A model generated the notes under the pieces. The model was not told where the DNA came from. It was given only the letters and a program-made list of their open reading frames with translations, and did no database searches. Below, piece after piece: positions 37,424 to 47,004 of a DNA stretch of 64,000 nucleotides. The DNA is from Arsenophonus sp. aPb (GTDB taxonomy: Bacteria; Pseudomonadota; Gammaproteobacteria; Enterobacterales; Enterobacteriaceae): positions 2,480,001-2,544,000 of the forward strand of contig NZ_CP123499.1 of assembly GCF_029873475.1 (NCBI RefSeq), in the 5' to 3' direction. The position numbers and the translations under genes were made by a program. Position 1 is the stretch's first letter. Each line of letters starts with the position of its first letter.

Positions 37424-37581
37424 GCTTATCATCCCCATTTTATTAATTATGGATTAAACAAACATATTGCTAACGGTTCACAAAAAGATGACACCGTCAT
37501 ATCACTACTACAAAAGTATGGCAAGAAAACATATTACAGCCAAATAATTATAGATTTGTTTACTTAAATTATTTAGTAGAT

Positions 37582-37615
37582 AAAAAAAACTGATAAACCA
37601 TTTAAGATTTATCAG
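37582..37615 (-). terminator. Terminator after lon
   Basis: Perfect 8-base stem CTGATAAA (37590-37597) / TTTATCAG (37608-37615) with a 10-base loop, followed on the - strand by eight T. 39 bases after the lon stop. Confidence 0.8.
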
Positions 37616-37654
37616 CTTTAATTTTATATAAAATTTTTAATTTAAATCAGTGCA

Positions 37655-40015
37655 TTAACAACATTTCTTGCTCACTATCTCCATCCCAAAAGGGGGATTT
37701 TGTAATGCAATAGAAAAAACTTCTTCAATGGTCTTTACCGGGTAAATTTTTAAATTTGCGATAACATTTTGAGGTATTTCTTCCAAATCACGACGATTTT
37801 CATCGGGAATTAACACAATTTTTATCCCACCACGATGAGCTGCTAGCAATTTTTCTTTTAAACCACCAATTGGTAACACTAACCCGCGTAATGTTATCTC
37901 ACCTGTCATCGCTACATCTGCTCGTACAGGATTACCGGTCAAACAAGAAACTAATGCTGTGCACATTGCAATTCCTGCACTGGGACCATCTTTTGGCGTT
38001 GCCCCCTCTGGTACATGTACATGAATATCCCGTTTTTCGTAGAAATCAGCGTTAATACCTAACTTTTCTGCTCGCGCTCGAACGGCGGTTAACGCAGTTT
38101 GAATCGATTCTTGCATAACCTCACCTAACGATCCGGTATAAGTGAGTTTACCTTTGCCCGGTACACAAGCCGTTTCAATAGTTAATAAATCACCACCAAC
38201 TTCTGTCCAAGCCAAACCAGTCACTTGACCGATACGATTTTCAGTATCTGCACGACCGTAATCAACTTTACGTACACCAAGATAGTCTTTTAGATTATCA
38301 TCATTAATGACAAGGTGTTTCAATGATTTATCCATCAGTAGTGCTTTTACTGCTTTACGGCATAATTTTGAAATTTCCCGTTCTAAACCACGAACACCAG
38401 CCTCGCGGGTATAATAACGAATAATGCCAATAATTGCGCTATCGTCGATTGTAAGCTCCCCTTTTTTCAGAGCATTACGCTGGATTTGTTTGGGTAACAA
38501 ATGTTTTTTCGCAATGTTGAGTTTTTCATCTTCGGTATAACCAGAAAGACGAATCACTTCCATTCGATCTAATAACGGTGCTGGAATGTTCATCGAGTTT
38601 GAAGTCGCAACGAACATAACATCAGAAAGGTCATAATCAACTTCTAAATAGTGGTCATTAAAGGCAACATTTTGTTCAGGATCGAGCACTTCAAGTAAAG
38701 CTGATGCAGGGTCACCACGCATATCCGAGGACATTTTGTCGATTTCATCTAACAAAAATAAGGGGTTCTTAACACCCACTTTTGCCATCTTTTGAATTAG
38801 TTTTCCCGGCATGGAACCAATATAAGTTCGTCTATGTCCACGAATTTCGGCCTCATCACGGACACCTCCGAGTGCCATACGAATATATTTACGCCCTGTC
38901 GCTTTAGCAATCGATTGACCCAAGGATGTTTTACCAACACCAGGCGGTCCCACCAAACATAAAATTGGCCCTTTAATTTTACTGACACGACTCTGCACAG
39001 CTAAATATTCAAGAATACGTTCCTTAACGCGTTCTAAACCGTAATGATCACTATCCAGAGTCTCCAGAGCTTTTAGCAAATCTTTTTTAACTTTACTACG
39101 AGCATTCCACGGGACTTGCACCATCCAATCAATATAGCTCCGTAAAACTGTCGCTTCAGCAGACATCGGTGACATCATTTTCAATTTTTGTAATTCTGCT
39201 TCCGCTTTTTGCCGCGCTTCCTTTGGCATTTTGACTTCTTCAATTTTACGTTTGAACATTTCATATTCATCAGGTGCATCTTCCATCTCACCTAATTCTT
39301 TCTGAATTGCTTTCATCTGCTCATTCAAATAATATTCGCGCTGGCTTTTCTCCATCTGCTTTTTAACGCGATTACGAATACGTTTTTCAACCTGCAGTAA
39401 ATCAATTTCAGATTCCATCATTGCCATCAAATATTCAAGGCGCTCAACCACATCCGCCATTTCTAATACACGCTGTTTATCCGCTAATTTTAACGGCATA
39501 TGGGAAGCAATTGTATCAGCCAATTTGTCCGATTGTTCAATAGAATGCAATGATGTTAATACTTCAGGCGGGATCTTTTTATTCAGTTTAATATAGCCTT
39601 CAAACTGATTAATGGTTGTCCGGTTTAGGACTTCTTGCTCTTTTTCATCAACAGTTGGAGAACTAAAATACTCAGCCTGTGCAATGAAATATTCTCCATT
39701 ATCTGTTAGCGTTGTGATTTTTGCACGCCGCAGACCTTCAACTAATACTTTAACAGTACCATCTGGTAGTTTTAGCATCTGCAAAACAGAAGCAACTGTC
39801 CCTACAGAAAAAAGATCATTTACACTTGGCTCGTCAGTAGACGCTTCTTTTTGAGCCACCAACATGAGCTGCTTATTATGATCCATTGCGGCTTCAAGAC
39901 AGTGAATTGATTTCTCACGGCCAACAAATAATGGGATCACCATATGTGGATAAACCACGACATCACGCAGAGGCAGTACGGGAATTTCAATGCGTTCGGA
40001 ACGCTCAAGATTCAT
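37655..40015 (-). CDS. lon: ATP-dependent protease Lon
   Basis: Cytosolic AAA+ protease degrading misfolded and regulatory proteins. 786 residues (E. coli 784): N-terminal substrate domain, coiled coil around residues 190-250, AAA+ module with Walker A GPPGVGKTS (about residues 356-364) and Walker B FLLDEIDKM, then the protease domain with the catalytic Ser in DGPSAGIAM and Lys in GGLKEKLLAAHRGG. The C-terminus ends SKKCC, a short tail with paired cysteines I do not know from E. coli. Preceded by a heat-shock-type promoter at 40097-40125 and by clpX on the same strand. Confidence 0.98.
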   Translation of the reverse strand: MNLERSERIEIPVLPLRDVVVYPHMVIPLFVGREKSIHCLEAAMDHNKQLMLVAQKEASTDEPSVNDLFSVGTVASVLQMLKLPDGTVKVLVEGLRRAKITTLTDNGEYFIAQAEYFSSPTVDEKEQEVLNRTTINQFEGYIKLNKKIPPEVLTSLHSIEQSDKLADTIASHMPLKLADKQRVLEMADVVERLEYLMAMMESEIDLLQVEKRIRNRVKKQMEKSQREYYLNEQMKAIQKELGEMEDAPDEYEMFKRKIEEVKMPKEARQKAEAELQKLKMMSPMSAEATVLRSYIDWMVQVPWNARSKVKKDLLKALETLDSDHYGLERVKERILEYLAVQSRVSKIKGPILCLVGPPGVGKTSLGQSIAKATGRKYIRMALGGVRDEAEIRGHRRTYIGSMPGKLIQKMAKVGVKNPLFLLDEIDKMSSDMRGDPASALLEVLDPEQNVAFNDHYLEVDYDLSDVMFVATSNSMNIPAPLLDRMEVIRLSGYTEDEKLNIAKKHLLPKQIQRNALKKGELTIDDSAIIGIIRYYTREAGVRGLEREISKLCRKAVKALLMDKSLKHLVINDDNLKDYLGVRKVDYGRADTENRIGQVTGLAWTEVGGDLLTIETACVPGKGKLTYTGSLGEVMQESIQTALTAVRARAEKLGINADFYEKRDIHVHVPEGATPKDGPSAGIAMCTALVSCLTGNPVRADVAMTGEITLRGLVLPIGGLKEKLLAAHRGGIKIVLIPDENRRDLEEIPQNVIANLKIYPVKTIEEVFSIALQNPPFGMEIVSKKCC

Positions 40016-40096
40016 AAGGTTCTCTCTTCGTTTAGCTTATGCCAATTTTAGGGTTTCCTTAAAATTTTTGAGAAACCTCAGTTCAAATATAAAGTT

Positions 40097-40125
40097 ATAT
40101 GGGGACAAGATTTTGACATTCAATA
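40097..40125 (-). promoter_or_regulatory. Sigma-32 heat-shock promoter of lon
   Basis: On the - strand TATTGAA (40125-40119), 14 bases, then CCCCATAT (40104-40097). The arrangement TTGAATGT...CCCCATATA is the same as I recall for the E. coli lon promoter. About 82 bases before the lon start. Confidence 0.8.
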
Positions 40126-40146
40126 GCCTGATTTGGCATTAAACAC

Positions 40147-40170
40147 AAAATGAGGGAAATCCCTCATTTT
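40147..40170 (-). terminator. Terminator between clpX and lon
   Basis: Perfect 10-base stem AAAATGAGGG (40147-40156) / CCCTCATTTT (40161-40170), 4-base loop; T-rich tail on the - strand (TTTTGTGTTT). It ends the clpP-clpX message and lies just upstream of the lon promoter. Confidence 0.8.
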
Positions 40171-40205
40171 GCATTATACAATTCAATCAAAAAAAGCATT
40201 GAGAT

Positions 40206-41492
40206 TTATTTTTCACCGGATGCTTGTATATCAGGCTGACTATAAATCACCAAGGGTTCTGATTGACCAGCAACCACCATTTCATCAATTACGACCTTCT
40301 CAACATGCTCCATTGACGGCAAATCATACATAGTTTCGAGTAAAGCGCCTTCTACAATAGAACGTAAACCACGTGCTCCTGTTTTCCTCGACATGGCTTT
40401 TTTCGCAATTGCTTTCAATGCTTCTTCACGAAACTCCAGATTAACACCTTCAAGTTCAAAAAGTGCTTGATATTGCTTAGTCAACGCATTTTTAGGCTCT
40501 TTCAGAATCTGAATTAATGCTTCTTCACTTAATTCGCCTAAAGTAGCTACGACAGGTAAACGACCAATAAACTCAGGAATTAAACCAAACTTAATTAAAT
40601 CTTCCGGTTCCACTTGAGAAAGCAACTCACCTTCAGTCGCCCGCTCAGATTCGCTTTTTACCTCAGCTGAGAAACCAATGCCTGAACGTGTATTTAACCG
40701 TTGTCCAATCACTTTATCAAGACCTGCAAATGCACCACCACAAATAAATAAAATTTTAGAAGTATCAACTTGTAAAAATTCTTGTTGTGGATGTTTACGG
40801 CCTCCCTGAGGCGGCACCGCAGCAATTGTACCTTCAATAAGCTTAAGTAAAGCTTGCTGAACCCCTTCCCCTGAAACATCTCGCGTAATTGACGGATTAT
40901 CCGACTTACGAGATATTTTGTCTATTTCGTCAATATAGACGATACCACGCTGTGCTTTCTCTACATCATAGTCACATTTTTGTAGAAGTTTCTGAATAAT
41001 ATTTTCAACATCTTCGCCAACATAACCCGCTTCCGTTAATGTTGTCGCATCAGCCATAGTAAATGGGACATCTAGATAGCGCGCCAAAGTTTCAGCTAAT
41101 AGTGTCTTACCGCTGCCAGTGGGCCCAATAAGCAAAATATTACTTTTACCTAGCTCTACCCCTTCACCATTCATTCCTTCGTTAGAAACATTACGTAGGC
41201 GTTTATAATGGTTATAAACGGCTACCGCCAATACTTTCTTAGCATTTTCTTGGCCAATAACATAATCATCCAGATGATGACGAATTTCATGGGGTGTCGG
41301 TAATGCGCTGCGCTCGCGATGTGGTGCAATCTCTTTAACTTCTTCTCGAATAATATCGTTACAGAGCTCAACACACTCATCACAGATATAAACTGACGGA
41401 CCAGCAATTAATTTACGAACTTCATGCTGGCTTTTTCCGCAGAAGGAGCAGTACAGCAACTTTCCTGAACTCTCTTTGCGTTTATCTGTCAT
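40206..41492 (-). CDS. clpX: ClpX, ATPase subunit of ClpXP
   Basis: AAA+ unfoldase feeding ClpP. 428 residues (E. coli 424). N-terminal four-Cys zinc-binding domain (CSFCGKSQHEV ... CDECVELC, about residues 15-43), Walker A GPTGSGKT (about residues 119-126), Walker B VYIDEIDKI, and the ClpP-docking IGF loop in GIGFSAEV. The pore loop GYVGEDV is also present. It follows clpP on the same strand with a 116-base gap, as in E. coli, and has its own terminator. Confidence 0.98.
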   Translation of the reverse strand: MTDKRKESSGKLLYCSFCGKSQHEVRKLIAGPSVYICDECVELCNDIIREEVKEIAPHRERSALPTPHEIRHHLDDYVIGQENAKKVLAVAVYNHYKRLRNVSNEGMNGEGVELGKSNILLIGPTGSGKTLLAETLARYLDVPFTMADATTLTEAGYVGEDVENIIQKLLQKCDYDVEKAQRGIVYIDEIDKISRKSDNPSITRDVSGEGVQQALLKLIEGTIAAVPPQGGRKHPQQEFLQVDTSKILFICGGAFAGLDKVIGQRLNTRSGIGFSAEVKSESERATEGELLSQVEPEDLIKFGLIPEFIGRLPVVATLGELSEEALIQILKEPKNALTKQYQALFELEGVNLEFREEALKAIAKKAMSRKTGARGLRSIVEGALLETMYDLPSMEHVEKVVIDEMVVAGQSEPLVIYSQPDIQASGEK

Positions 41493-41608
41493 TCAGATAA
41501 CCTCACTTTTTTAACCATCACCCTAATTTTAACAAAGAGGATAACAGAAAACTGTTACTAATTAATCATGTATATAACTATATCAGGCATGCCATACATT
41601 TATGTAAA

Positions 41609-42232
41609 TTAATTACGATTAGTATAAATCTTATCTACCAAACCGTAACTAACTGCTTCCTCTGCAGTTAAAAAACGATCCCGTTCAGTATCGTTCTCAA
41701 CCTCTTTTATTTTTTTACCCGTATGCTTAGCCATTAATTCATTCATACGTGATTTAATTTTTAAAATCTCTTTGGCGTGAATTTCGATATCAGACGCTTG
41801 TCCTTGAAACCCGCCTAACGGTTGGTGAATCATGACACGAGAATTGGGCAAACAATAACGTTTTCCTTTAGCACCAGCTGTAAGCAGAAAAGCACCCATC
41901 GAACATGCTTGCCCCATACAAATTGTACTAACGTCAGGTTTAATAAATTGCATCGTGTCATAAATTGACATACCTGCCGTTATAACTCCACCCGGTGAAT
42001 TAATATAAAGATGAATGTCTTTATCCGGGTTTTCAGCTTCTAAAAACAGCATTTGAGCAACCACTAAATTCGCCATGTGATCTTCGACCTGGCCAGTTAA
42101 AAAAATAATTCTTTCTTTAAGTAGGCGCGAATAAATATCATAAGAACGTTCACCGCGTGAAGTCTGTTCAATGACCATTGGCACCAATGCCATATGCGGC
42201 GCAAGTTGATCTTGATTATTATGATATGACAT
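41609..42232 (-). CDS. clpP: ATP-dependent Clp protease proteolytic subunit ClpP
   Basis: Tetradecameric serine protease chamber for ClpX and ClpA. Starting at the ATG at 42232, which has AGGAG 6 bases upstream, it is 207 residues, the E. coli length; the frame extends two codons further. The catalytic Ser lies in MGQACSMGAF (E. coli has Ala where this has Cys before Ser), His in RVMIHQPLGG, and Asp in the DTERDRF region. The N-terminal propeptide ends near HMALVPMV as in E. coli. Lies between tig and clpX. Confidence 0.98.
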   Translation of the reverse strand: MSYHNNQDQLAPHMALVPMVIEQTSRGERSYDIYSRLLKERIIFLTGQVEDHMANLVVAQMLFLEAENPDKDIHLYINSPGGVITAGMSIYDTMQFIKPDVSTICMGQACSMGAFLLTAGAKGKRYCLPNSRVMIHQPLGGFQGQASDIEIHAKEILKIKSRMNELMAKHTGKKIKEVENDTERDRFLTAEEAVSYGLVDKIYTNRN

Positions 42233-42433
42233 TTCCATCTCCTAATTAAACGCTTTATGGTGCCCAATCTATCTAATTCTACTTGAGATAAATAAGAATG
42301 ACTATAATTACAAACTTAACCATTATTCATAAAGGGATATTCTCCCTTATGAAGAAAGTCATACAACAATATAGAAAATTATCTGGGGTTATTCTTTTCT
42401 TTTTTCAAGAAAAAGGAAAAGTTTTTTAACGAT

Positions 42434-42464
42434 AAAAAACCCGTAGCATTAAACCACGGGTTTT
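42434..42464 (-). terminator. Terminator after tig
   Basis: 9-base stem AAAACCCGT (42436-42444) / ACGGGTTTT (42456-42464), 11-base loop; on the - strand the T run TTTTTT continues from the stem. 37 bases after the tig stop. Confidence 0.8.
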
Positions 42465-42500
42465 CACAAAACCAGATAATAACATTTCACTACTCAGCAA

Positions 42501-43805
42501 TTACCTCATCTGAGCCTGATTCATTAACTCTTGGAATTGAGTTTCTTTATCTGTTACTTCCGCTTTTTCTAATAATATTTCAATGGCCTGTTCTTCTAGC
42601 GCCAAATTACGAACACTATCCATTAACTCTTTATTTTTGCTGTAGTATTCGATCACTTCAGAGGGGTCTTCATAAGCCGAAGCCATCTCTTCAATCAGTG
42701 ATTTAACGCGAGCGTCATCTGCGGTTAGCGAGTTTTTATTAATAACTTCACCTAATAATAAACCAACAATGACGCGATGTTTAGCTTGCTCGACAAATAT
42801 TTCACGTGGTAATTCTAATGCTTGTTTTTCATTACCACCAAAACGTTGTGCGGCTTGTCGACGTAGTACATTTATTTCACTGTCAACAACAGCAGTAGGC
42901 ACCTCAATTTCGTTTTCCTTAACTAAACCATCAAGTACTTGGGTCTTAATTCGATTACGAACAGCGGTTTTCAGCTCACGCTCCATATTTTTGCGTACTT
43001 CTGCACGTAAACTCTCCATTGAACCATCAGGGACACCAAACTGTTTGATAAATTCTTCGGTTAGTTCTGGTAATATCCGTTGTTCCACTTTCTGCAAAGT
43101 GATAGCAAAGTTAGCCGCTTTACCTTTTAAATTCTCTGCATGATAATCGGCAGGGAAATTGACATCGATGGTAAATTCTTCCCCTGCCTGATGCCCCATA
43201 ATACCATCTTCAAAACCTGGTATCATGCGACCTTCACCCATTACTAACACAAAATCACTCGCATTACCGCCTTCGAACGCTTCACCATCAATTGTGCCTT
43301 TAAAATCGATAGTCACTCGCGAATCTGCGCCAACTTTCTCTTTTGTCTCTTGCCAAGTTGCTTGTTGCTTGCGTAATGTTTCCAACATGGTATCAACATC
43401 TTGCTCTTTTACCGCAACAATAGGTTTTTCAACCTTGATATTTTCTAAACCCTTTAGCTCAATTTCTGGATATACTTCAAATTCAACGGTATAGGTAAAA
43501 TCTTCACCCGTTTTAAACTGTTCAGGTTGATATTTTGGTGCCCCTGCTGGATTAATTTTTTGTTCTATGATTGCACTGACAAAATTACGTTGCATTAAAT
43601 CGCCTAGCACATCCTGTAATACAGAAGTACCATAACGTTGCTTAACGATATTCATTGGCACTTTGCCTTTACGAAAACCATCAATGCGCACTTTTTTTGC
43701 CACATTAATGAGTTCACTATTCACTGCTTTTTCAATATCAGCATTAGGAACGGTAATTGTTACACGACGCCCCAGGCCTTGAGTTGTTTCAACAGAAACT
43801 TGCAT
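42501..43805 (-). CDS. tig: Trigger factor
   Basis: Ribosome-bound chaperone with peptidyl-prolyl isomerase activity. 434 residues (E. coli 432). The ribosome-binding signature GFRKGKVP is at about residues 43-50; the FKBP-type PPIase domain spans about 150-245 (VTIDFKGTIDGEAFEGG, GRMIPGFEDGIMG); the C-terminal helical arms make up the rest. Preceded by a promoter at 43971-43999 and a leader of about 160 bases that is GC-rich and foldable for this genome. Confidence 0.98.
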   Translation of the reverse strand: MQVSVETTQGLGRRVTITVPNADIEKAVNSELINVAKKVRIDGFRKGKVPMNIVKQRYGTSVLQDVLGDLMQRNFVSAIIEQKINPAGAPKYQPEQFKTGEDFTYTVEFEVYPEIELKGLENIKVEKPIVAVKEQDVDTMLETLRKQQATWQETKEKVGADSRVTIDFKGTIDGEAFEGGNASDFVLVMGEGRMIPGFEDGIMGHQAGEEFTIDVNFPADYHAENLKGKAANFAITLQKVEQRILPELTEEFIKQFGVPDGSMESLRAEVRKNMERELKTAVRNRIKTQVLDGLVKENEIEVPTAVVDSEINVLRRQAAQRFGGNEKQALELPREIFVEQAKHRVIVGLLLGEVINKNSLTADDARVKSLIEEMASAYEDPSEVIEYYSKNKELMDSVRNLALEEQAIEILLEKAEVTDKETQFQELMNQAQMR

Positions 43806-44151
43806 CTTGTTACCTCAAAAGAATCTTAGTACTCGGTCAACTCCAGAGTGAATGTTATCAAGCACTTGCTCAGACAACACTCTGCTCCCGAAACCCGGGT
43901 TTACCCTCTATTTTTGAGGATCCCTGATAAGTAGAAGTGTTCCGAAACCTTATAGAAAATTAGACGCGACATTATACAGATGCATAAGGGGTGAGTCGAG
44001 AAAAGGTGAATAATAAATAGTAAACGCGCTAAAATTGCTATGACTAACGCAGTATAAGCCAAGAACGATAATAGTACTTTATATTAGCAACTATTGTTAG
44101 ATAATATCGTGGTAAGGCAGCATAATTATCTATTTCTTAACCTAGATTGAC
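43806..44151. other. Interval between bolA and tig with promoter and structured tig leader
   Basis: About 350 bases. From the predicted start near 43964 the tig leader (- strand) contains CCTC-N7-GAGG, the 12-base palindrome AAACCCGGGTTT (43891-43902) and a longer stem pairing CAGAGTG (43884-43878) with CACTCTG (43848-43842). This is notably GC-rich compared with other gaps in the window. Nothing coding is seen. Confidence 0.5.
43971..43999 (-). promoter_or_regulatory. Probable tig promoter
   Basis: On the - strand TCGACT (43999-43994), 17 bases, and a perfect TATAAT (43976-43971). Predicted start near 43964, giving a leader of about 160 bases. Confidence 0.6.
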
Positions 44152-44478
44152 CTACTCCCCACCACGGCAAGCTGGTGAAGGAAAGACTATCTGTTGGCGT
44201 TGTTGCCACTCAGTTGGTGTATAAGTATGTAACGCCAATGCGTGAACACAATTAGATAATTCATCTGCTAATAATTGATAAACAACTTGGTGACGAGCAA
44301 CCATCCGTTGTGCAGCAAATTTTTCTGTCACTAAAATAACTTTAAAGTGACTTTCCGAGCCTTGCGGAACATTATGTTGATCACTTTCATCTAACACCAA
44401 CAAATATGCAGGCGAAAAAGCGTAGTTAAGTTTTTCTTCAATTTGCTTACGCATAGTTTGCATAGGTTTAGTTACCAT
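44152..44478 (-). CDS. bolA: BolA-family regulator
   Basis: Small protein that partners monothiol glutaredoxin and affects cell shape and stress response. I start at the ATG at 44478 (108 residues; AAAGAG lies 9 bases upstream); the E. coli start corresponds to a later Met (MRKQIEEKL) and a longer frame runs upstream to 44517. Conserved core: SHFKVILVTEKFAAQRMVARHQ and the C-terminal VHALALHTYTPTEW with the conserved His. Located upstream of tig on the same strand as in E. coli. Confidence 0.94.
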   Translation of the reverse strand: MVTKPMQTMRKQIEEKLNYAFSPAYLLVLDESDQHNVPQGSESHFKVILVTEKFAAQRMVARHQVVYQLLADELSNCVHALALHTYTPTEWQQRQQIVFPSPACRGGE

Positions 44479-44720
44479 ATTAATAGACTCTTTCAATTTA
44501 ATTCCATAAGTAAGCATTTATTTATTATTACTGTCTGCGATTTAGCCATATCGGTTAGAAATAGGATTAGATTTTACTAAATTACGATTAAAGCCTCATC
44601 CAGGCAAATTTTTTAGTGGGTTCCTTCATCAAATGCCGATAACTTTCTGGCATACTAGCAGTAAAACACCAAAGTATGGTAACGATTAAATCAAGTAATT
44701 TCAAAATAGGTTGAGAAAAC

Positions 44721-45305
44721 ATGTTAAAAAATACCTTTTGTCTAATCATTGCTCTGTTAATCTCATTGGGTTTAATGGGATGTGTTGCCCAAAGTAATAC
44801 TCTATCTATCGATCCAAATATTACACTGCCAACTCAAGATCCAACCATAAGAGCAGTTTCAATTAACATTACTAGCATTGATAAACGAAGCAGAACGGCA
44901 CTTGCCGAAGTTAATCGTAATGCCGCATTAGCCATATTAAAACCCTCTCGCGATTTACGTTATCTATTACAGGAAGCATTAGAAAAACAGATGGTTGCTA
45001 GAGGCTATACTATTAGCGCACCGGCTAATATTAATTTGCAAATTGTTCTAAATAAGCTGTATGCCGATGTACAGGAAGGCAGCTTACGTCATAATATTAC
45101 TGTCGATATTGCGATTAGCGTCGTAGCTATGGCATCTAATGGCTCAACCAGTACACGTACCTATACGCGTAGCTATAACGAACAAGGGCCGCTTGATGCC
45201 AGCAATGAAAAAATTGCTAATGCTATCAATAAAGCGTTAACCGACATTATGGCTGATATGGCGAGTGATCCTGAAACCAGTCAGTTTATAAAACAAAACA
45301 CATAA
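44721..45305 (+). CDS. yajG: YajG-family lipoprotein
   Basis: 194-residue predicted outer-membrane lipoprotein (E. coli 192). The signal peptide ends in lipobox LMGC, with the modified Cys at residue 21. The rest matches the YajG family by length, by the repeated Arg/Ala-rich helix DLRYLLQEALEKQMVARGY (about residues 75-93) and by position. Function unknown; it is paired with ampG (75 bases downstream), suggesting an envelope or peptidoglycan link. Divergent from bolA. Confidence 0.9.
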   Translation: MLKNTFCLIIALLISLGLMGCVAQSNTLSIDPNITLPTQDPTIRAVSINITSIDKRSRTALAEVNRNAALAILKPSRDLRYLLQEALEKQMVARGYTISAPANINLQIVLNKLYADVQEGSLRHNITVDIAISVVAMASNGSTSTRTYTRSYNEQGPLDASNEKIANAINKALTDIMADMASDPETSQFIKQNT

Positions 45306-45380
45306 TGAATTGTTGAGCGGATTAATTAGTGTATTGCCAGCAATAACTCTGTTTAACAATAACAGAGCAATAGGACGACT

Positions 45381-46919
45381 ATGAAAAAAAACTACCTGAC
45401 CGTTTTTAGCCAACATCGTTCCAGAGTGCTGCTTTTGCTAGGTTTTGTGTCAGGATTGCCTTTGGCACTTACCGCAAGTACTTTACAAGCCTGGCTGACC
45501 GTCGAAAATATTGATATTAAAACGATCGGTTTTTTTTCATTAGTTGGCCAAGCTTATGTATTAAAGTTTCTTTGGTCACCCTTAATGGATCGCTATACCC
45601 TGCCATGGTTAGGTCGTCGTCGTGGTTGGTTATTAACCACGCAGATTTTGCTGATTATCAGTATTGCGGCGATGGGATTTATGAACCCAAAGGAACATCT
45701 TTGGTACTTGGCAGCAGTTGCAGTGCTTGTCGCTTTCTGCTCTGCATCCCAAGATATTGTTTTTGATGCTTATAAAACCGATTTATTGTCGGCAGAAGAG
45801 CGTGGTGCCGGAGCAGCAATATCCGTTATGGGATATCGTATTAGTATGCTAGTTTCAGGCGGATTGGCTTTATGGTTGGTCGACCATTTTGTTACTTGGC
45901 AGCAACTCTATCTACTGATGGCCAGCTTAATGCTAATTGGTGTCTACGCAACGTTATCGGCGAAAGAACCGCTAATAAAATCCCCACCACCCACAACACT
46001 CTATGAAGCTATCTATGAGCCCTTCGTAGAATTTTTTAGTCGTAATAATGCCTGGATCACCTTGTTGTTAATCATTTTCTATAAAATGGGCGATGCATTT
46101 GTTATGGCGCTTAGTACCAATTTTCTATTAAATAAACTTGGCTTTTCTCTAGGTGAAGTTGGCACCATTAATAAAACTTTTGGACTCTTTGCAACTATTC
46201 TTGGCGCTTTATATGGCGGTTATGTTATGCAAAAAATGTCCTTATTTAAAGCCTTACTTATTTTCGCTATTTTACAGGCTATTTCTAATTTTGGTTATTG
46301 GTTTCTGGCAGTAACGCCCGCCAATATTTATACCACCAGCAGCGTTATCTTTATTGAAAATATCTTCTCCGGCATGGGAACGGCCGCTTTTGTCGCACTA
46401 CTTATGACCCTTTGTAATCATTCTCTTTCAGCAACTCAATTTGCATTACTGTCAGCTATATCTGCCATCGGACGAGTTTATGTTGGCCCCATCGCAAGCA
46501 TGTTAGTAAGCAAATATGATTGGCCCACTTTTTATCTTATCTCGATCATTATTTCATTGCCGAGTATTTTTTTATTATTGATTTGCAAACCATCTTTATC
46601 TTATATCCAACAAACTGGCCAATTTATGCGTCGAACTTATTTTAAACAAACATATAAATTAGCTATTTTGTGTCTTGCCATATCAGCGGGTATATTTATA
46701 TTTTGGCTTATAGTAACAGTTGCTTGTTATTTTTCCACCTGTCAAATTTATCTATTTACCCAACATATCGAGCTATGGCTAAAAATGTTAATTTATAAAG
46801 AGCAACTAATTAATTTTAGTATAATAATGGGTACCGTTGGTTTTATTTTAGGCGGGATTCTGGATTATCTGGCAATACGTAAAACAGAAATACCCAAACA
46901 ATGCAATAATAACCTTTAG
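45381..46919 (+). CDS. ampG: Muropeptide permease AmpG
   Basis: Inner-membrane MFS transporter importing anhydro-muropeptides for cell-wall recycling, and thus needed for ampC induction where that system exists. 512 residues (E. coli 491), about 14 membrane segments. N-terminal block RSRVLLLLGFVSGLPLALT, then LKFLWSPLMDRY and GRRRGWLL typical of the family, and SASQDIVFDAYKTDLL near residue 115-130. Follows yajG, as in E. coli. Confidence 0.96.
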   Translation: MKKNYLTVFSQHRSRVLLLLGFVSGLPLALTASTLQAWLTVENIDIKTIGFFSLVGQAYVLKFLWSPLMDRYTLPWLGRRRGWLLTTQILLIISIAAMGFMNPKEHLWYLAAVAVLVAFCSASQDIVFDAYKTDLLSAEERGAGAAISVMGYRISMLVSGGLALWLVDHFVTWQQLYLLMASLMLIGVYATLSAKEPLIKSPPPTTLYEAIYEPFVEFFSRNNAWITLLLIIFYKMGDAFVMALSTNFLLNKLGFSLGEVGTINKTFGLFATILGALYGGYVMQKMSLFKALLIFAILQAISNFGYWFLAVTPANIYTTSSVIFIENIFSGMGTAAFVALLMTLCNHSLSATQFALLSAISAIGRVYVGPIASMLVSKYDWPTFYLISIIISLPSIFLLLICKPSLSYIQQTGQFMRRTYFKQTYKLAILCLAISAGIFIFWLIVTVACYFSTCQIYLFTQHIELWLKMLIYKEQLINFSIIMGTVGFILGGILDYLAIRKTEIPKQCNNNL

Positions 46920-47004
46920 AATATATTAATAAATACAGATAGTTAACTTTATAACATTTATATAAATTATTTATTATTGACTGTTAAGAAATAATCATTG
47001 ATAC

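Noticed and set aside
42330..42360. CATAAGGGA...TCCCTTTATG inverted repeat before clpP
   Set aside because: Imperfect with a bulge; looked at as a heat-shock -10 (CCC-rich) but it does not match CCCCATNT and has no paired -35.
44152..44517. Longer BolA from the first Met of the open frame (44517)
   Set aside because: No ribosome site there; the ATG at 44478 has one and is nearer the family length.
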